From Thalassotalea euphylliae (lineage in GTDB: Bacteria > Pseudomonadota > Gammaproteobacteria > Enterobacterales > Alteromonadaceae), in assembly GCF_003390375.1 (NCBI RefSeq), contig NZ_QUOT01000001.1, positions 1,426,001 to 1,490,000 on the forward strand: a DNA stretch of 64,000 bases, given 5' to 3'. The position numbers and the translations under genes are program-made. The notes under the pieces are model-generated. The model made no database searches. It saw only the letters and a program-made list of their open reading frames with translations, and was not told where the DNA came from. This document shows, one piece after another, positions 19,610-28,079 of this stretch. Positions within the stretch are counted from its first letter, which is position 1; each line of letters starts with the position of its first letter.

Positions 19610-20089
19610 ATGTACCACAATATTTATCACTCACCGCTAGGTGAGATTGCAATCACCGCCAATGATGACGGCATCACTGCACTCGCCTTTCAGCAAGGTG
19701 CTGCGCCGATACAGTTCGCCGAAAACTCAACACAAAGCGATAAACACTTTAGCGAAGTTACGCAACAGTTAACCGAGTACTTTGCAGGGCAAAGAACACA
19801 ATTTAATTTAACACTCGCCCCACAAGGCACACCGTTTCAACAAACGGTATGGCAAGCACTAACAGAAATTCCTTTTGGCCAAACCGTCAGTTACGGCTGG
19901 TTAGCAAAGAGCATTAATAATGAAAAAGCGGTGCGAGCAGTTGGCACAGCAAATGGTGCAAACCCAATTGCGTTGATTATTCCTTGTCATCGCGTGATTG
20001 GTGCTAACAAAAAACTAACGGGTTACGCTGGTGGTTTAGCATTAAAGGCGAAACTGTTAATGCATGAACAAGCTGATTTTAAACCTTAG
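19610..20089 (+). CDS. ogt: Methylated-DNA--protein-cysteine methyltransferase
   Basis: 159 residues. It accepts the methyl group of O6-methylguanine onto Cys126 in the family motif IIPCHRVIG; a preceding helix (TPFQQTVWQALTEIPFGQTV) and VRAVGTANGANP complete the DNA-binding and active-site elements. Its length fits stand-alone Ogt rather than the Ada C-terminal half. It lies directly downstream of the Ada-AlkA gene in the same direction, so the methyl-sensing regulator may control it. Confidence 0.95.
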   Translation: MYHNIYHSPLGEIAITANDDGITALAFQQGAAPIQFAENSTQSDKHFSEVTQQLTEYFAGQRTQFNLTLAPQGTPFQQTVWQALTEIPFGQTVSYGWLAKSINNEKAVRAVGTANGANPIALIIPCHRVIGANKKLTGYAGGLALKAKLLMHEQADFKP

Positions 20090-20229
20090 CCTTTAAACTC
20101 CGGCCTTTGAACCCTAGCCTTTAAAATAGGGCTCCAAAACCAAGCTCAAAGCATAAAACTGCTAGGCATTTTGCCTAAACTGGTTATTATTTAGCAATCC
20201 ATAATGATAACAATAACGTAGCTACCTAA

Positions 20230-21480
20230 ATGAAATCTCCCAATACTTCGCCTATCTATTCGCCGCTTGAGCTTAGCAGCGGCATTCAAGTAAAAAATCG
20301 TTTGGTAAAAGCCGCGATGGAAGAGAACATGGCGACTGATAATCAACTGCCGAGCACTGAATTAATGCGCCTATATAGTACTTGGGCACAAGGTGGCGTT
20401 GGTATGATTATTACGGGTAATGTCATGGTTGATCACCTTGCCATGACTGGACCTGGTGGCGTAGCGTTGGAAGCAGAAACCGACTTAACAGCCTTTCGCA
20501 CTTGGGCACAAGCGGCAAAACACGGCGATACAAAAGTGGTTATGCAGATAAATCACCCGGGTAGACAAGTCTTCAAAAATCTAGGCGGTAAAGCGATTTC
20601 ACCATCAGACATCGCAATGGACATGGGTAAGCACAGTCATATGTTCCCCAAACCAACACCAATGAGCGAAGATGATATTCAAGACGTTATCAACCGCTTT
20701 GCAATTACCGCCCAGCGTGCGCAACAAGCAGGCTTTGACGGTGTTGAAATTCACGCGGCTCATGGTTACTTGCTCAGCCAATTCTTATCACCATTAACCA
20801 ACAAGCGAAACGATCGTTGGGGCGGCAGCATTGAAAATCGTGCCCGTATTTTGGTTGAAACCGTTAAACTCATCAAAGCCAATGTAGATGAGCATTTTAT
20901 TGTGTCGGTAAAACTCAACTCAGCCGATTTCCAACGAGGCGGTTTTGATATTGATGATGCTGAGCAAGTGCTTGAAATGTTGGCTCCCTACAATCTGGAC
21001 TTTATCGAAGTATCAGGTGGAAGCTATGAAGCTCCTGCAATGCAGGGTCGCAGTGCAGATGAAAGAACACTTGCACGCGAGGCTTACTTCTTGTCATTTG
21101 CGAGCCAACTAGCAGCCAAGGCTTCAATGCCGATTATGGTGACAGGTGGCGTTAAACGCCTTGCCATTGCAGAACAAGCACTGGCTGAAAATATTCAGCT
21201 AATTGGTATGGCAACCGCATTGGCAATGACGCCACAACTGCCAAATAAGTGGCAAAAGCAACCGGATTACGTCAGCCCATTACCCGTGGTTAACTGGAAT
21301 GATAAAACCCTAAGCGGCGCAGCCACGATGGCGATTGTTAAACAACAACTTAAACGTTTAGGTCAAGGTAAGAAACCGAACCTATATCCTTCGGCACTGT
21401 GCTGCCTTGTTAAAGATCAGCTCAATAAAGCCAAGCTAACCAAACGTTATCGCAAGCAATATCAACAAGAGTTGTCTTAA
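20230..21480 (+). CDS. NADH:flavin oxidoreductase, Old Yellow Enzyme family
   Basis: 416-residue FMN-dependent TIM-barrel ene-reductase. Signatures: VMQINHPGRQ, FDGVEIHAAHGYLLSQFLSP (substrate-binding His and Tyr) and NKRNDRWGGSIENRARI, then VTGGVKR in the phosphate-binding region. Residues past ~370 form a basic tail. The physiological alkene substrate is unknown. Monocistronic, same strand as ogt. Confidence 0.92.
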   Translation: MKSPNTSPIYSPLELSSGIQVKNRLVKAAMEENMATDNQLPSTELMRLYSTWAQGGVGMIITGNVMVDHLAMTGPGGVALEAETDLTAFRTWAQAAKHGDTKVVMQINHPGRQVFKNLGGKAISPSDIAMDMGKHSHMFPKPTPMSEDDIQDVINRFAITAQRAQQAGFDGVEIHAAHGYLLSQFLSPLTNKRNDRWGGSIENRARILVETVKLIKANVDEHFIVSVKLNSADFQRGGFDIDDAEQVLEMLAPYNLDFIEVSGGSYEAPAMQGRSADERTLAREAYFLSFASQLAAKASMPIMVTGGVKRLAIAEQALAENIQLIGMATALAMTPQLPNKWQKQPDYVSPLPVVNWNDKTLSGAATMAIVKQQLKRLGQGKKPNLYPSALCCLVKDQLNKAKLTKRYRKQYQQELS

Positions 21481-21570
21481 GGCTCTAGCTGGCCACGCCT
21501 TATGTTTTTCGCAATTTACTGCTAGTATGCGCGCTATATTATTTGCAGTGATTGACACAGAGTAGTTGCA

Positions 21571-21972
21571 GTGGAAATTTTAGCATTAGCCGCAGCCTTA
21601 TTGCTTATCTGGATGGCTTGGCAACTTTACCGAGCCAAACGCTTTAATCGCTTTAAACGCGAGATCATGACATCGCTAAAGCCAAAAGTATTAGCGCACC
21701 TAGAACAAAGGCTAATTGAAGAGCGCAGCGAACTCACGCCCAATAATCAAGCCCATATCGACGCCAGCCAATTTTATTGGGGACAATACCCTAGCCGGGT
21801 ATTACAAGCAGCGCTTCACTGGCAAATTATTGATGACGATTGGTTGGTGCAAACCGGCAACAAGCGCTACAGTCAGCATCTATTTTTCGTTGAGCAAGAC
21901 AAGCTCGCAGAGTTTACCGAGCGACTGACCAGTGAAGTAATAGAAGTTAATGAAGAGGAAGAAGCCCGTTAA
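21571..21972 (+). CDS. Membrane-anchored protein, DUF2489-like
   Basis: 133 residues with a GTG start. One N-terminal hydrophobic helix (about 3-19, LALAAALLLIWMAWQLY) is followed by a basic then acidic soluble domain ending in NEEEEAR. The layout resembles the small DUF2489 family, which I offer tentatively. Function unknown. It is followed by a strong hairpin shared with the convergent trmB gene. Confidence 0.65.
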   Translation: MEILALAAALLLIWMAWQLYRAKRFNRFKREIMTSLKPKVLAHLEQRLIEERSELTPNNQAHIDASQFYWGQYPSRVLQAALHWQIIDDDWLVQTGNKRYSQHLFFVEQDKLAEFTERLTSEVIEVNEEEEAR

Positions 21973-22006
21973 CTCTTGAGGCTTTAGTCAAAATAAACAA
22001 CTCATA

Positions 22007-22043
22007 AAAAAAGCAGAGCTAAATTTATAGCTCTGCTTTTTGT
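22007..22043. terminator. Bidirectional terminator between converging genes
   Basis: Stem AAGCAGAGCT / AGCTCTGCTT with an 8-base loop, an A run on one side and a T run on the other, placed between the DUF2489-like gene (+) and trmB (-). It can serve both transcripts. Confidence 0.85.
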
Positions 22044-22062
22044 TTTAAGTGGTTTGGTATTA

Positions 22063-22785
22063 TTACAGTTTCTTAAATTGAATATCCCAAACGCCATGGC
22101 CTAAACGCTGACCACGGTTTTCAAACTTAGTCAGCGGGCGATTATCTGGACGAGGCACATAGTCATTAGTTGCAGACAAGTTTTCATAGCCTGGCGCACT
22201 TTGCATATCTTCTAACATACACTCTGCATAGTTTTCCCAGTCAGTTGCCATATGGAAAACGCCACCAACTTTTAGCTTTTGACGAATAGTTTCAACAAAC
22301 TCAGGTTTTACAATGCGGCGCTTATGGTGCTTTTTCTTGTGCCACGGATCAGGGAAAAACAACTGTACTGTTGTTAGGCTGTTGTCCGGAATACAGTCAG
22401 CTAAAATTTCAATCGCGTCGTGCTCGTATACTTTTAGGTTATTGGCTTCTTGTTCTACAGCCAGTCCAACACAGGCACCAACACCTGGGCGATGAACCTC
22501 AACACCAATGTAATTTAGTTCTGGTGCGTTCTTAGCCATTTCAACCAATGACTTGCCCATACCAAAGCCAATTTCCAACACGACTGGGTTGTCGTTGCCA
22601 AAGACTTGGGCGTAATCGAGCATACCGTCTTGATGATCTAAGCCCATGTCTTGCCAGTGGTTATCCAACGCGTGCGCCTGACCTTTAGTTAAGCGTCCTT
22701 CACGTTTAACAAAGCTACGTACCGTACGAATGTACTTACCTTCCTGCTTTGCTTGTTCAATGGTTTTGTGGGTTCTCTCTGTCAT
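22063..22785 (-). CDS. trmB: tRNA (guanine-N7-)-methyltransferase
   Basis: 240-residue SAM-dependent enzyme that makes m7G46 in the variable loop of tRNAs. SAM motif VLEIGFGMGKSLVEMA, the family signature VQLFFPDPWHKKKHHKRRIV and the C-terminal TKFENRGQRLGHGVWDIQF are all present. Length matches TrmB. The order trmB, yggL on the minus strand facing mutY, yggX on the plus strand is conserved in gammaproteobacteria; here a GNAT gene is inserted between trmB and yggL. Confidence 0.97.
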   Translation of the reverse strand: MTERTHKTIEQAKQEGKYIRTVRSFVKREGRLTKGQAHALDNHWQDMGLDHQDGMLDYAQVFGNDNPVVLEIGFGMGKSLVEMAKNAPELNYIGVEVHRPGVGACVGLAVEQEANNLKVYEHDAIEILADCIPDNSLTTVQLFFPDPWHKKKHHKRRIVKPEFVETIRQKLKVGGVFHMATDWENYAECMLEDMQSAPGYENLSATNDYVPRPDNRPLTKFENRGQRLGHGVWDIQFKKL

Positions 22786-22893
22786 CGAAAATCATCTTAA
22801 CGGTTAAAATGGCGGCGTATTATCTTATGTTAGCAGCTTAAACTCAAGAAAGAGTCGCGAGAAGCCAGAATGTAATACCTACGAGCCTCTACA

Positions 22894-23454
22894 CTAGGGC
22901 GTGGGGGTGTGTTGATTTTTCAGAGGGATTTGAAAGGTCAGTAACGCTTGCCAATCGCCATTGACCTTCAAGAACTTAGGCTCAACACTCACAAGCTGAC
23001 CACCCGCCTTTTCAGCAACACGTATACTCGCTGCATTTTGTTCTAAACACGCAATATTCAAATAGCGAACTTTATGTTTGGCGAGTATATGAGTCATGTA
23101 ACGGATAACTTGGCTAATAATGCCTCTGCCTTGGCTGTCGCTGCTTAACCAATAGCCCACTTCTGCCAATTGTTTGTCAGCATCGATAAATTTAATCCCA
23201 AAAACACCACAGATTTGCTGATTATCAAGAATTTTCAGCCAAGTAGCTGATGGTAGGCCGCTATTCACACGCTCAAGAATATAGCATTCGGTTGATGCAA
23301 CATCGGTTACATCACTTACCCAATAGAGGTATTTGGTTAGGTTTTCGCGATTTTTCTGGATAAGGTTAAATAGCGGCGAAGCGTCTTCAGCAATTAACGG
23401 TAGCAGCGCCAGTTGTTCGGTTATTTGATGAGGAGAAAGTAAAGTTTGTGTCAA
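22894..23454 (-). CDS. GNAT family N-acetyltransferase (RimJ/RimL-like)
   Basis: 186 residues resembling the RimJ/RimL branch of acetyltransferases: VGYWLSSDSQGRGIISQVIR carries the acetyl-CoA pyrophosphate loop (QGRGI) and IACLEQNAASIRVAEKAGG the family C-terminal motif. The targets could be protein N-termini or small molecules; sequence cannot decide. It interrupts the otherwise conserved trmB-yggL pair and has its own spacing on both sides. Confidence 0.88.
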   Translation of the reverse strand: MTQTLLSPHQITEQLALLPLIAEDASPLFNLIQKNRENLTKYLYWVSDVTDVASTECYILERVNSGLPSATWLKILDNQQICGVFGIKFIDADKQLAEVGYWLSSDSQGRGIISQVIRYMTHILAKHKVRYLNIACLEQNAASIRVAEKAGGQLVSVEPKFLKVNGDWQALLTFQIPLKNQHTPTP

Positions 23455-23568
23455 ATTTAATCTTCCTTGTGCTTTTTACCTTATGCCTTATCTAGTGCCT
23501 TTTCCTAGCTCTTTTTCCGGTGGCTTAAACAAAAAGCTTAAACCCATTGTTAGCGTGGTTTGGTGGAG

Positions 23569-23904
23569 TTATCCCCACCAAACATCGTAAAGCGCAGATA
23601 CCGAAACAGCTACTGCACCTTTATCTTTTAACCAGCTTTCAACCGCTTGGCGATCTTCTTCAGTACACTTGCCAATATCCATTGTGCAAATTAAACCATG
23701 CCACAAAGTATCACCTTCTCCGCCAAAACCTAAACCACGAGGCTCAATCACCTGAACGATAAAGTCATCGACAAATGTATCAACCTGCTCTTCGCTGGCA
23801 TCTGCAGCTAATTGCCATGCGACATCAAATCCTAGCTCTTGGAATTCATCAACACGTAATTTTTTTCTTAATCGGCGGCTGCGATTTTTTGCTTCAGCTT
23901 TCAT
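23569..23904 (-). CDS. yggL: YggL family 50S ribosome-binding protein
   Basis: 111 residues from the Met at 23904 (MKAEAKNRSRRLRKKLRVDE), which matches the enterobacterial YggL start; a frame beginning at 23979 adds 25 residues without family resemblance. It carries QELGFDVAWQL and GLGFGGEGDTLWHGLICTM, hallmarks of YggL/DUF469. The family associates with the 50S subunit; role poorly known. It is divergent from mutY. Confidence 0.92.
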   Translation of the reverse strand: MKAEAKNRSRRLRKKLRVDEFQELGFDVAWQLAADASEEQVDTFVDDFIVQVIEPRGLGFGGEGDTLWHGLICTMDIGKCTEEDRQAVESWLKDKGAVAVSVSALYDVWWG

Positions 23905-24090
23905 TTCTGTATGTCCATTAAAGTAAGTGCAAATAAAATTTCTGGCATGAGCATAGAGTGAATAGGTATCATCCGACAAGGTTTAGTACCAACTTTTTAC
24001 TGATCTTTTCTATGCTTTGCTTTGTAAGCCTTTGTTAACCTTTTTTATCAGCTTTTTTCCAGTGTCAGTTTTCGCTACACTGTCGCCGCT

Positions 24091-25176
24091 ATGACAGATC
24101 AAATCACTATATCCGCCCAGTCAGCCAAAGCATTTGGTAACGACATTCTTACTTGGTATCACAAAGAAGGTAGAAAGCATCTACCTTGGCAGCAGAATAA
24201 AACGCCGTATCGCGTTTGGATTTCCGAGATCATGCTGCAACAAACCCAAGTCACCACTGTTATCCCTTATTACGAACGGTTTATGGCGAGCTTTCCAGAT
24301 GTGAAAGCACTAGCGCAAGCTGATGAAGACAATGTGCTGCATCACTGGACGGGGCTTGGCTACTACGCGCGTGCGCGAAATTTGCACAAAGCGGCCAAGC
24401 AAATTGTCGCTGAACACGGCGGCGAGTTTCCAACCGAGATTGAACAGGTGATCGCCCTACCCGGTATAGGTCGCTCAACTGCGGGGGCAATACTAAGCTT
24501 GTCGCTTGGTCAGCATCACCCAATTTTAGACGGCAACGTGAAACGTGTATTAGCCCGCTGCTATTTAGTAGAAGGCCACAACGCACAAGCCAAGTACGAA
24601 AAAGCCCTGTGGCCTATTGCCGAAAAGCTCACGCCAGCTGATGGCGTGCAGTTTTTTAATCAAGCTATGATGGATATGGGCGCTACCATTTGTACACGCA
24701 GCAAACCTAAATGTGACATTTGCCCGATCGAACAAGTTTGCCTAGCCAATGCCACTGGCGAGCAAGCGAACTTTCCGCAAAAAAAACCAAAGAAAGAAAC
24801 ACCAGTAAAACAATGCGTTATGATTATTCCCAAAGTCGGCGAGCAAGTGCTACTGGAAAAAAGACCACCGTCAGGCATATGGGGCGGCCTCTGGTGCTTT
24901 TTAGAAACCGACTGCCAAAGCCAAATTCCAGCAACGCTCGATAAACTTGGCTTAACGAGCATTAAAACAACAAAGCTGACTGAGTTTAGGCACACCTTTA
25001 GTCACTTTCATTTAGATATAACGCCCGTACTCGTCGACTGTAAACACGAACAAAGCAACACCGTAAACGAGCCAAGTACACACACTTGGCTAACTATTTC
25101 GCAAGAAACAGCACTTGGTTTTGCTGCTTCAACCGTAAAAATATTGGGTGAAATTAAAGACCTAGAGGCGATTTAA
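24091..25176 (+). CDS. mutY: A/G-specific adenine DNA glycosylase
   Basis: 361 residues. Removes adenine mispaired with 8-oxoguanine. It shows WISEIMLQQTQVTTVIPYYE, the HhH-GPD segment ALPGIGRSTAGAILSLSLGQ with catalytic Asp in PILDGNVKRVL, and the [4Fe-4S] cluster motif CTRSKPKCDICPIEQVC (C-x6-C-x2-C-x5-C). The C-terminal NUDIX-like domain (about 230-355) includes RPPSGIWGGLWCF for 8-oxoG recognition. Length and motifs are normal. Confidence 0.97.
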   Translation: MTDQITISAQSAKAFGNDILTWYHKEGRKHLPWQQNKTPYRVWISEIMLQQTQVTTVIPYYERFMASFPDVKALAQADEDNVLHHWTGLGYYARARNLHKAAKQIVAEHGGEFPTEIEQVIALPGIGRSTAGAILSLSLGQHHPILDGNVKRVLARCYLVEGHNAQAKYEKALWPIAEKLTPADGVQFFNQAMMDMGATICTRSKPKCDICPIEQVCLANATGEQANFPQKKPKKETPVKQCVMIIPKVGEQVLLEKRPPSGIWGGLWCFLETDCQSQIPATLDKLGLTSIKTTKLTEFRHTFSHFHLDITPVLVDCKHEQSNTVNEPSTHTWLTISQETALGFAASTVKILGEIKDLEAI

Positions 25177-25288
25177 CATTAGCTAACGCTAATAGATAGC
25201 TGAAATATAAATGTATTTTTGCACTAAGCATTTTTGCGCTAAGCACTTTTATCCAAAATGACCACTACATTTCATTGATGGAGCCGTA

Positions 25289-25882
25289 ATGGAAGCACTA
25301 TCTCAACAACTCGATTTCATTTTAGAGTTAGATAAATTAAAAGCGGTTTATCGCCGCGCCCTGATCAAAACCGATAACAACCGCTTTGAAAACAGTGCTG
25401 AGCACAGTTGGCATATCGCCCTAACGGCACACGTATTTGCACCCTATGCTGAAGATAAAGTAGACATATCACGCGTAACACTGATGTTGCTATTACACGA
25501 TATTGTAGAAATTGATGCTGGCGATACCTTTGCCTTTGATGAAAAAGCAATACTCGCCGAGCAATCGGATAAAGAAATTGCCGCTGCCAATCGTATTTTT
25601 GGCTTATTGCCTGACACGCAAAAAGAATACTTTACTGCGCTGTGGCATGAGTTTGAGCAAGCTGAAACACCTGACGCTAGTTTTGCTAAAGCAATGGATC
25701 GTATTTTACCGCTTATTCAGAACATGAAGAATGATGGTGGCAGTTGGGCACAGAACACGGTTTACAAACAACAAGTTATCAATCGCAATAAGCATTTAGC
25801 AACTTCAGTCCCTAAACTTTGGACTTATGTTCTAGAGCAGATAGATATCGCCACTGCCAACGGCTGGTTGCTCGAAGAGTGA
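25289..25882 (+). CDS. HD-domain phosphohydrolase (YfbR/HDDC2-like 5'-nucleotidase family)
   Basis: 197 residues. Metal-binding HD residues are visible in NSAEHSWHIA, LLLHDIVEIDAGD and AKAMDRILPLIQN, the pattern of the YfbR/HDDC2 5'-deoxynucleotidase group. A dNMP phosphatase role is likely by family but not proven. It lies between mutY and yggX, which are usually adjacent, so it has been inserted into that pair. Confidence 0.85.
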   Translation: MEALSQQLDFILELDKLKAVYRRALIKTDNNRFENSAEHSWHIALTAHVFAPYAEDKVDISRVTLMLLLHDIVEIDAGDTFAFDEKAILAEQSDKEIAAANRIFGLLPDTQKEYFTALWHEFEQAETPDASFAKAMDRILPLIQNMKNDGGSWAQNTVYKQQVINRNKHLATSVPKLWTYVLEQIDIATANGWLLEE

Positions 25883-26010
25883 TTGAATTAAAGCATCCTT
25901 GAACTAATGCACCCTTGATCTAAATAATCACGACAATGAATTGTTGGACCATTTTCTAGCTGGCTACTTATACGTATAATCAGAACCAATTTTTTAAGAC
26001 GAGAACAATC

Positions 26011-26286
26011 ATGAGCAGAACAGTATTTTGCCAAAAACTACAAAAAGAAGCCGAAGGTTTAGACTTTCAACTATACCCTGGTGAAATTGGTAAGCGTATT
26101 TTCGACAACATCAGCAAAGAAGCTTGGGGTAACTGGCAGAAAAAACAAACCATGCTAATCAACGAGAAAAAGATGAACATGATGAACCCTGATGATCGCG
26201 CTTTTCTAGAACAAGCTATGGTGGGTTACTTATTCGAAGGCAAAGAACCTGAAATTGAAGGTTACGTACCGGTCAACAAGTCTTAG
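26011..26286 (+). CDS. yggX: YggX, Fe(2+)-trafficking protein
   Basis: 91 residues matching YggX: MSRTVFCQKLQKEAEGLDF with the functional N-terminal Cys, YPGEIGKRIFDNISKEAW, QKKQTMLINEKKMNMMNP and the C-terminal YLFEGKE. YggX protects Fe-S clusters from oxidation and assists iron delivery; mutY-yggX linkage fits the Fe-S cluster in MutY. Confidence 0.97.
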   Translation: MSRTVFCQKLQKEAEGLDFQLYPGEIGKRIFDNISKEAWGNWQKKQTMLINEKKMNMMNPDDRAFLEQAMVGYLFEGKEPEIEGYVPVNKS

Positions 26287-26314
26287 TCACTAACTAAAGA
26301 ATGTTAACCAAGTA

Positions 26315-26605
26315 ATGGACAGTTTTTTTAGTATCGACTGGCGCGTATTTTTTACAATATTCGCTTCCGTGTTTATTGCAGAGTTGGGTGATAAAACCCA
26401 GCTCGCCACTATGTTGTTTGCAGCAGATAAAGAAATCAGTAAATGGATGGTTTTTGCCGCCGCGTCAGCCGCCTTAATTGTGGCTTCCGCCGTTGGCGTA
26501 ATCGCAGGCACTTTTTTATCTGCTTATATAAGTGAAAAAGTATTAGCTTACATTGCAGGTGTTGGCTTTATAACTATCGGAATTTGGACTATTTACAGCG
26601 CTTAA
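26315..26605 (+). CDS. GDT1/TMEM165 family cation transporter, half-size (single repeat)
   Basis: 96 residues with about three membrane helices. The family motif E-x-G-D-K-T is visible in FIAELGDKTQLATMLF. Full-length members carry two such repeats (about 190 residues); this gene encodes one, so it probably dimerises or pairs with a second half encoded elsewhere. The family moves Mn2+ or Ca2+ in exchange for H+. It follows yggX by 28 bases and is probably cotranscribed. Confidence 0.85.
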   Translation: MDSFFSIDWRVFFTIFASVFIAELGDKTQLATMLFAADKEISKWMVFAAASAALIVASAVGVIAGTFLSAYISEKVLAYIAGVGFITIGIWTIYSA

Positions 26606-26678
26606 TTCCGATATTTGTACACTAAATAGCGACAACGTGTAAAAAACCAGCAAACAAATAATTATTTAAAAAAAGTAG

Positions 26679-26707
26679 TTGACCTGAATTAGTAAAAGAA
26701 GTTTAAT
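26679..26707 (+). promoter_or_regulatory. Probable stringent-type promoter of the tRNA operon
   Basis: TTGACC at 26679-26684, a 17-base spacer, then TTTAAT at 26702-26707 followed by a GC-rich discriminator (AGCGCCC). This combination is typical of stable-RNA promoters. It lies about 85 bases before the first tRNA. Read from sequence only. Confidence 0.6.
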
Positions 26708-26791
26708 AGCGCCCATCTTCAAGGCACGGCCAAAAAGACGATAGTTAGATAACTTAATCGGTAGAGTTACTTACTAAACTTTATTACCGAA

Positions 26792-26867
26792 GCCCAGATA
26801 GCTCAGTCGGTAGAGCAGGGGATTGAAAATCCCCGTGTCGGTGGTTCGATTCCGCCTCTGGGCACCA
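26792..26867 (+). tRNA. tRNA-Phe (GAA), copy 1
   Basis: 76-base cloverleaf with encoded CCA: acceptor GCCCAGA / TCTGGGC, anticodon stem GGGGA / TCCCC around loop TTGAAAA (anticodon GAA), T-loop TTCGATT. Confidence 0.97.
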
Positions 26868-26954
26868 TATTTTGAAATAGCGAATTTTTATGAACATAGG
26901 TTTCGATATTTCGGTGCCAAGATAAACTCTTGTTTATCGCACACAGTTTTGTGT

Positions 26955-27030
<76 letters not shown>

Positions 27031-27106
27031 TTCTTTCTAGCTAATGTATTGCATTTGCTACGTCTAAGTAAATTAGACATTATTCGGATAACTTTTCGAA
27101 TATATT

Positions 27107-27182
27107 GCCCAGATAGCTCAGTCGGTAGAGCAGGGGATTGAAAATCCCCGTGTCGGTGGTTCGATTCCGCCTCTGGGCACCA
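27107..27182 (+). tRNA. tRNA-Phe (GAA), copy 2
   Basis: Identical in sequence to copy 1, 315 bases downstream of it; CCA encoded. Confidence 0.97.
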
Positions 27183-27269
27183 CTCTTTTAAATAGTGGAT
27201 ATTTATTAATGTAAATATTGATTATTCGGTGCCAAGGTAAACTCTTGTTTATCGCACACAGTTTCGTGT

Positions 27270-27345
<76 letters not shown>

Positions 27346-27356
27346 TTTATCAGATA

Positions 27357-27381
27357 AGCCCAGCACTAGCTGGGCTTTTTT
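27357..27381 (+). terminator. Terminator of the tRNA operon
   Basis: Stem AGCCCAGC / GCTGGGCT, loop ACTA, followed by six T residues, 12 bases after the last tRNA. Confidence 0.92.
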
Positions 27382-28079
27382 GATTCTGCATCTTATCTCA
27401 ATAGTTAATCAATCGAACAACTCCCCCTAGAATATTAATAAAGATAGCGCGACTAAAAAGTTGATAGAAGCACTTAAAGGCACTGCCAACAACTCAACTT
27501 TAAAAAGGTCTACTTAACATGACAGCTAGCTTTTGAAATATAAAATTGGCATATAGAATTGATATAGAGAGTTAGTATTCAATACGAACTTCTGGATTAG
27601 TTACTCATAGTGAACTTTCTCACCAAAATACCGCCTGACAATCCACATCGGGCTCAACCAGTGCTTGACTAAAAAACAGCCAAAGCGTTAACATTATATC
27701 AACTTATCTTTTGGAGTTTACGCCATCATGAACAACTAAGTCTGTTATCCATATTTCATTTTATTTTTGGACTTACAGGGTTGGTCGGCGTAGCTTACTT
27801 ACCAATACTCGCGGCACGCATTACTTCTAGGCTCATTCAGCCTAAACATACAAATCAGCAAAGCTAATACAAAAAAGTTTGCACTTAGTTTTAGTGCTAA
27901 GTTTCAGAGCTAATTTTTTGCGCTTAACTTTTTGCACATAGTTTGTGCGTTTAGTTTTCAAGTAATTTACCGCTGTGACTATCTGCATAAGTTTTTTTCA
28001 TAAATCGCTATGCAATAAAAGCTGTTCGCTAAACCGTCGGCCCTATTGATTTCAACTGATATCATTTAGGAGGCAGGTT
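27382..28079. other. Gene-poor region with repetitive AT-rich stretch
   Basis: About 700 bases without an intact gene. It contains a possible frameshifted small ORF (27728-27867, listed separately). At 27876-27960 there are degenerate repeats of a TTTGCACTTAGTTTTAGTGC-like phrase, which can form small hairpins. The last 10 bases hold the AGGAGG ribosome site of the ABC-F gene. Confidence 0.6.
27728..27867 (+). pseudogene. Possible frameshifted small membrane-protein ORF
   Basis: GGAG at 27713-27716 precedes ATG-AAC-AAC-TAA at 27728, a four-codon dead end. In the frame one base earlier the sequence continues, past the stop, as SLLSIFHFIFGLTGLVGVAY, then LPILAARITSRLIQPKH, to a stop at 27865-27867. 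That reads like a single-helix small membrane protein. Adding one base near 27736 would join the two into about 46 residues. It could be a decayed gene or chance; I recognise no family. Confidence 0.3.

Noticed and set aside
27870..27960. Short repeated phrases (GCACTTAGTTTTAGTGC-like) as a possible CRISPR array or attachment site
   Set aside because: Repeats are degenerate and unevenly spaced with no spacer structure; best explained as low-complexity drift.
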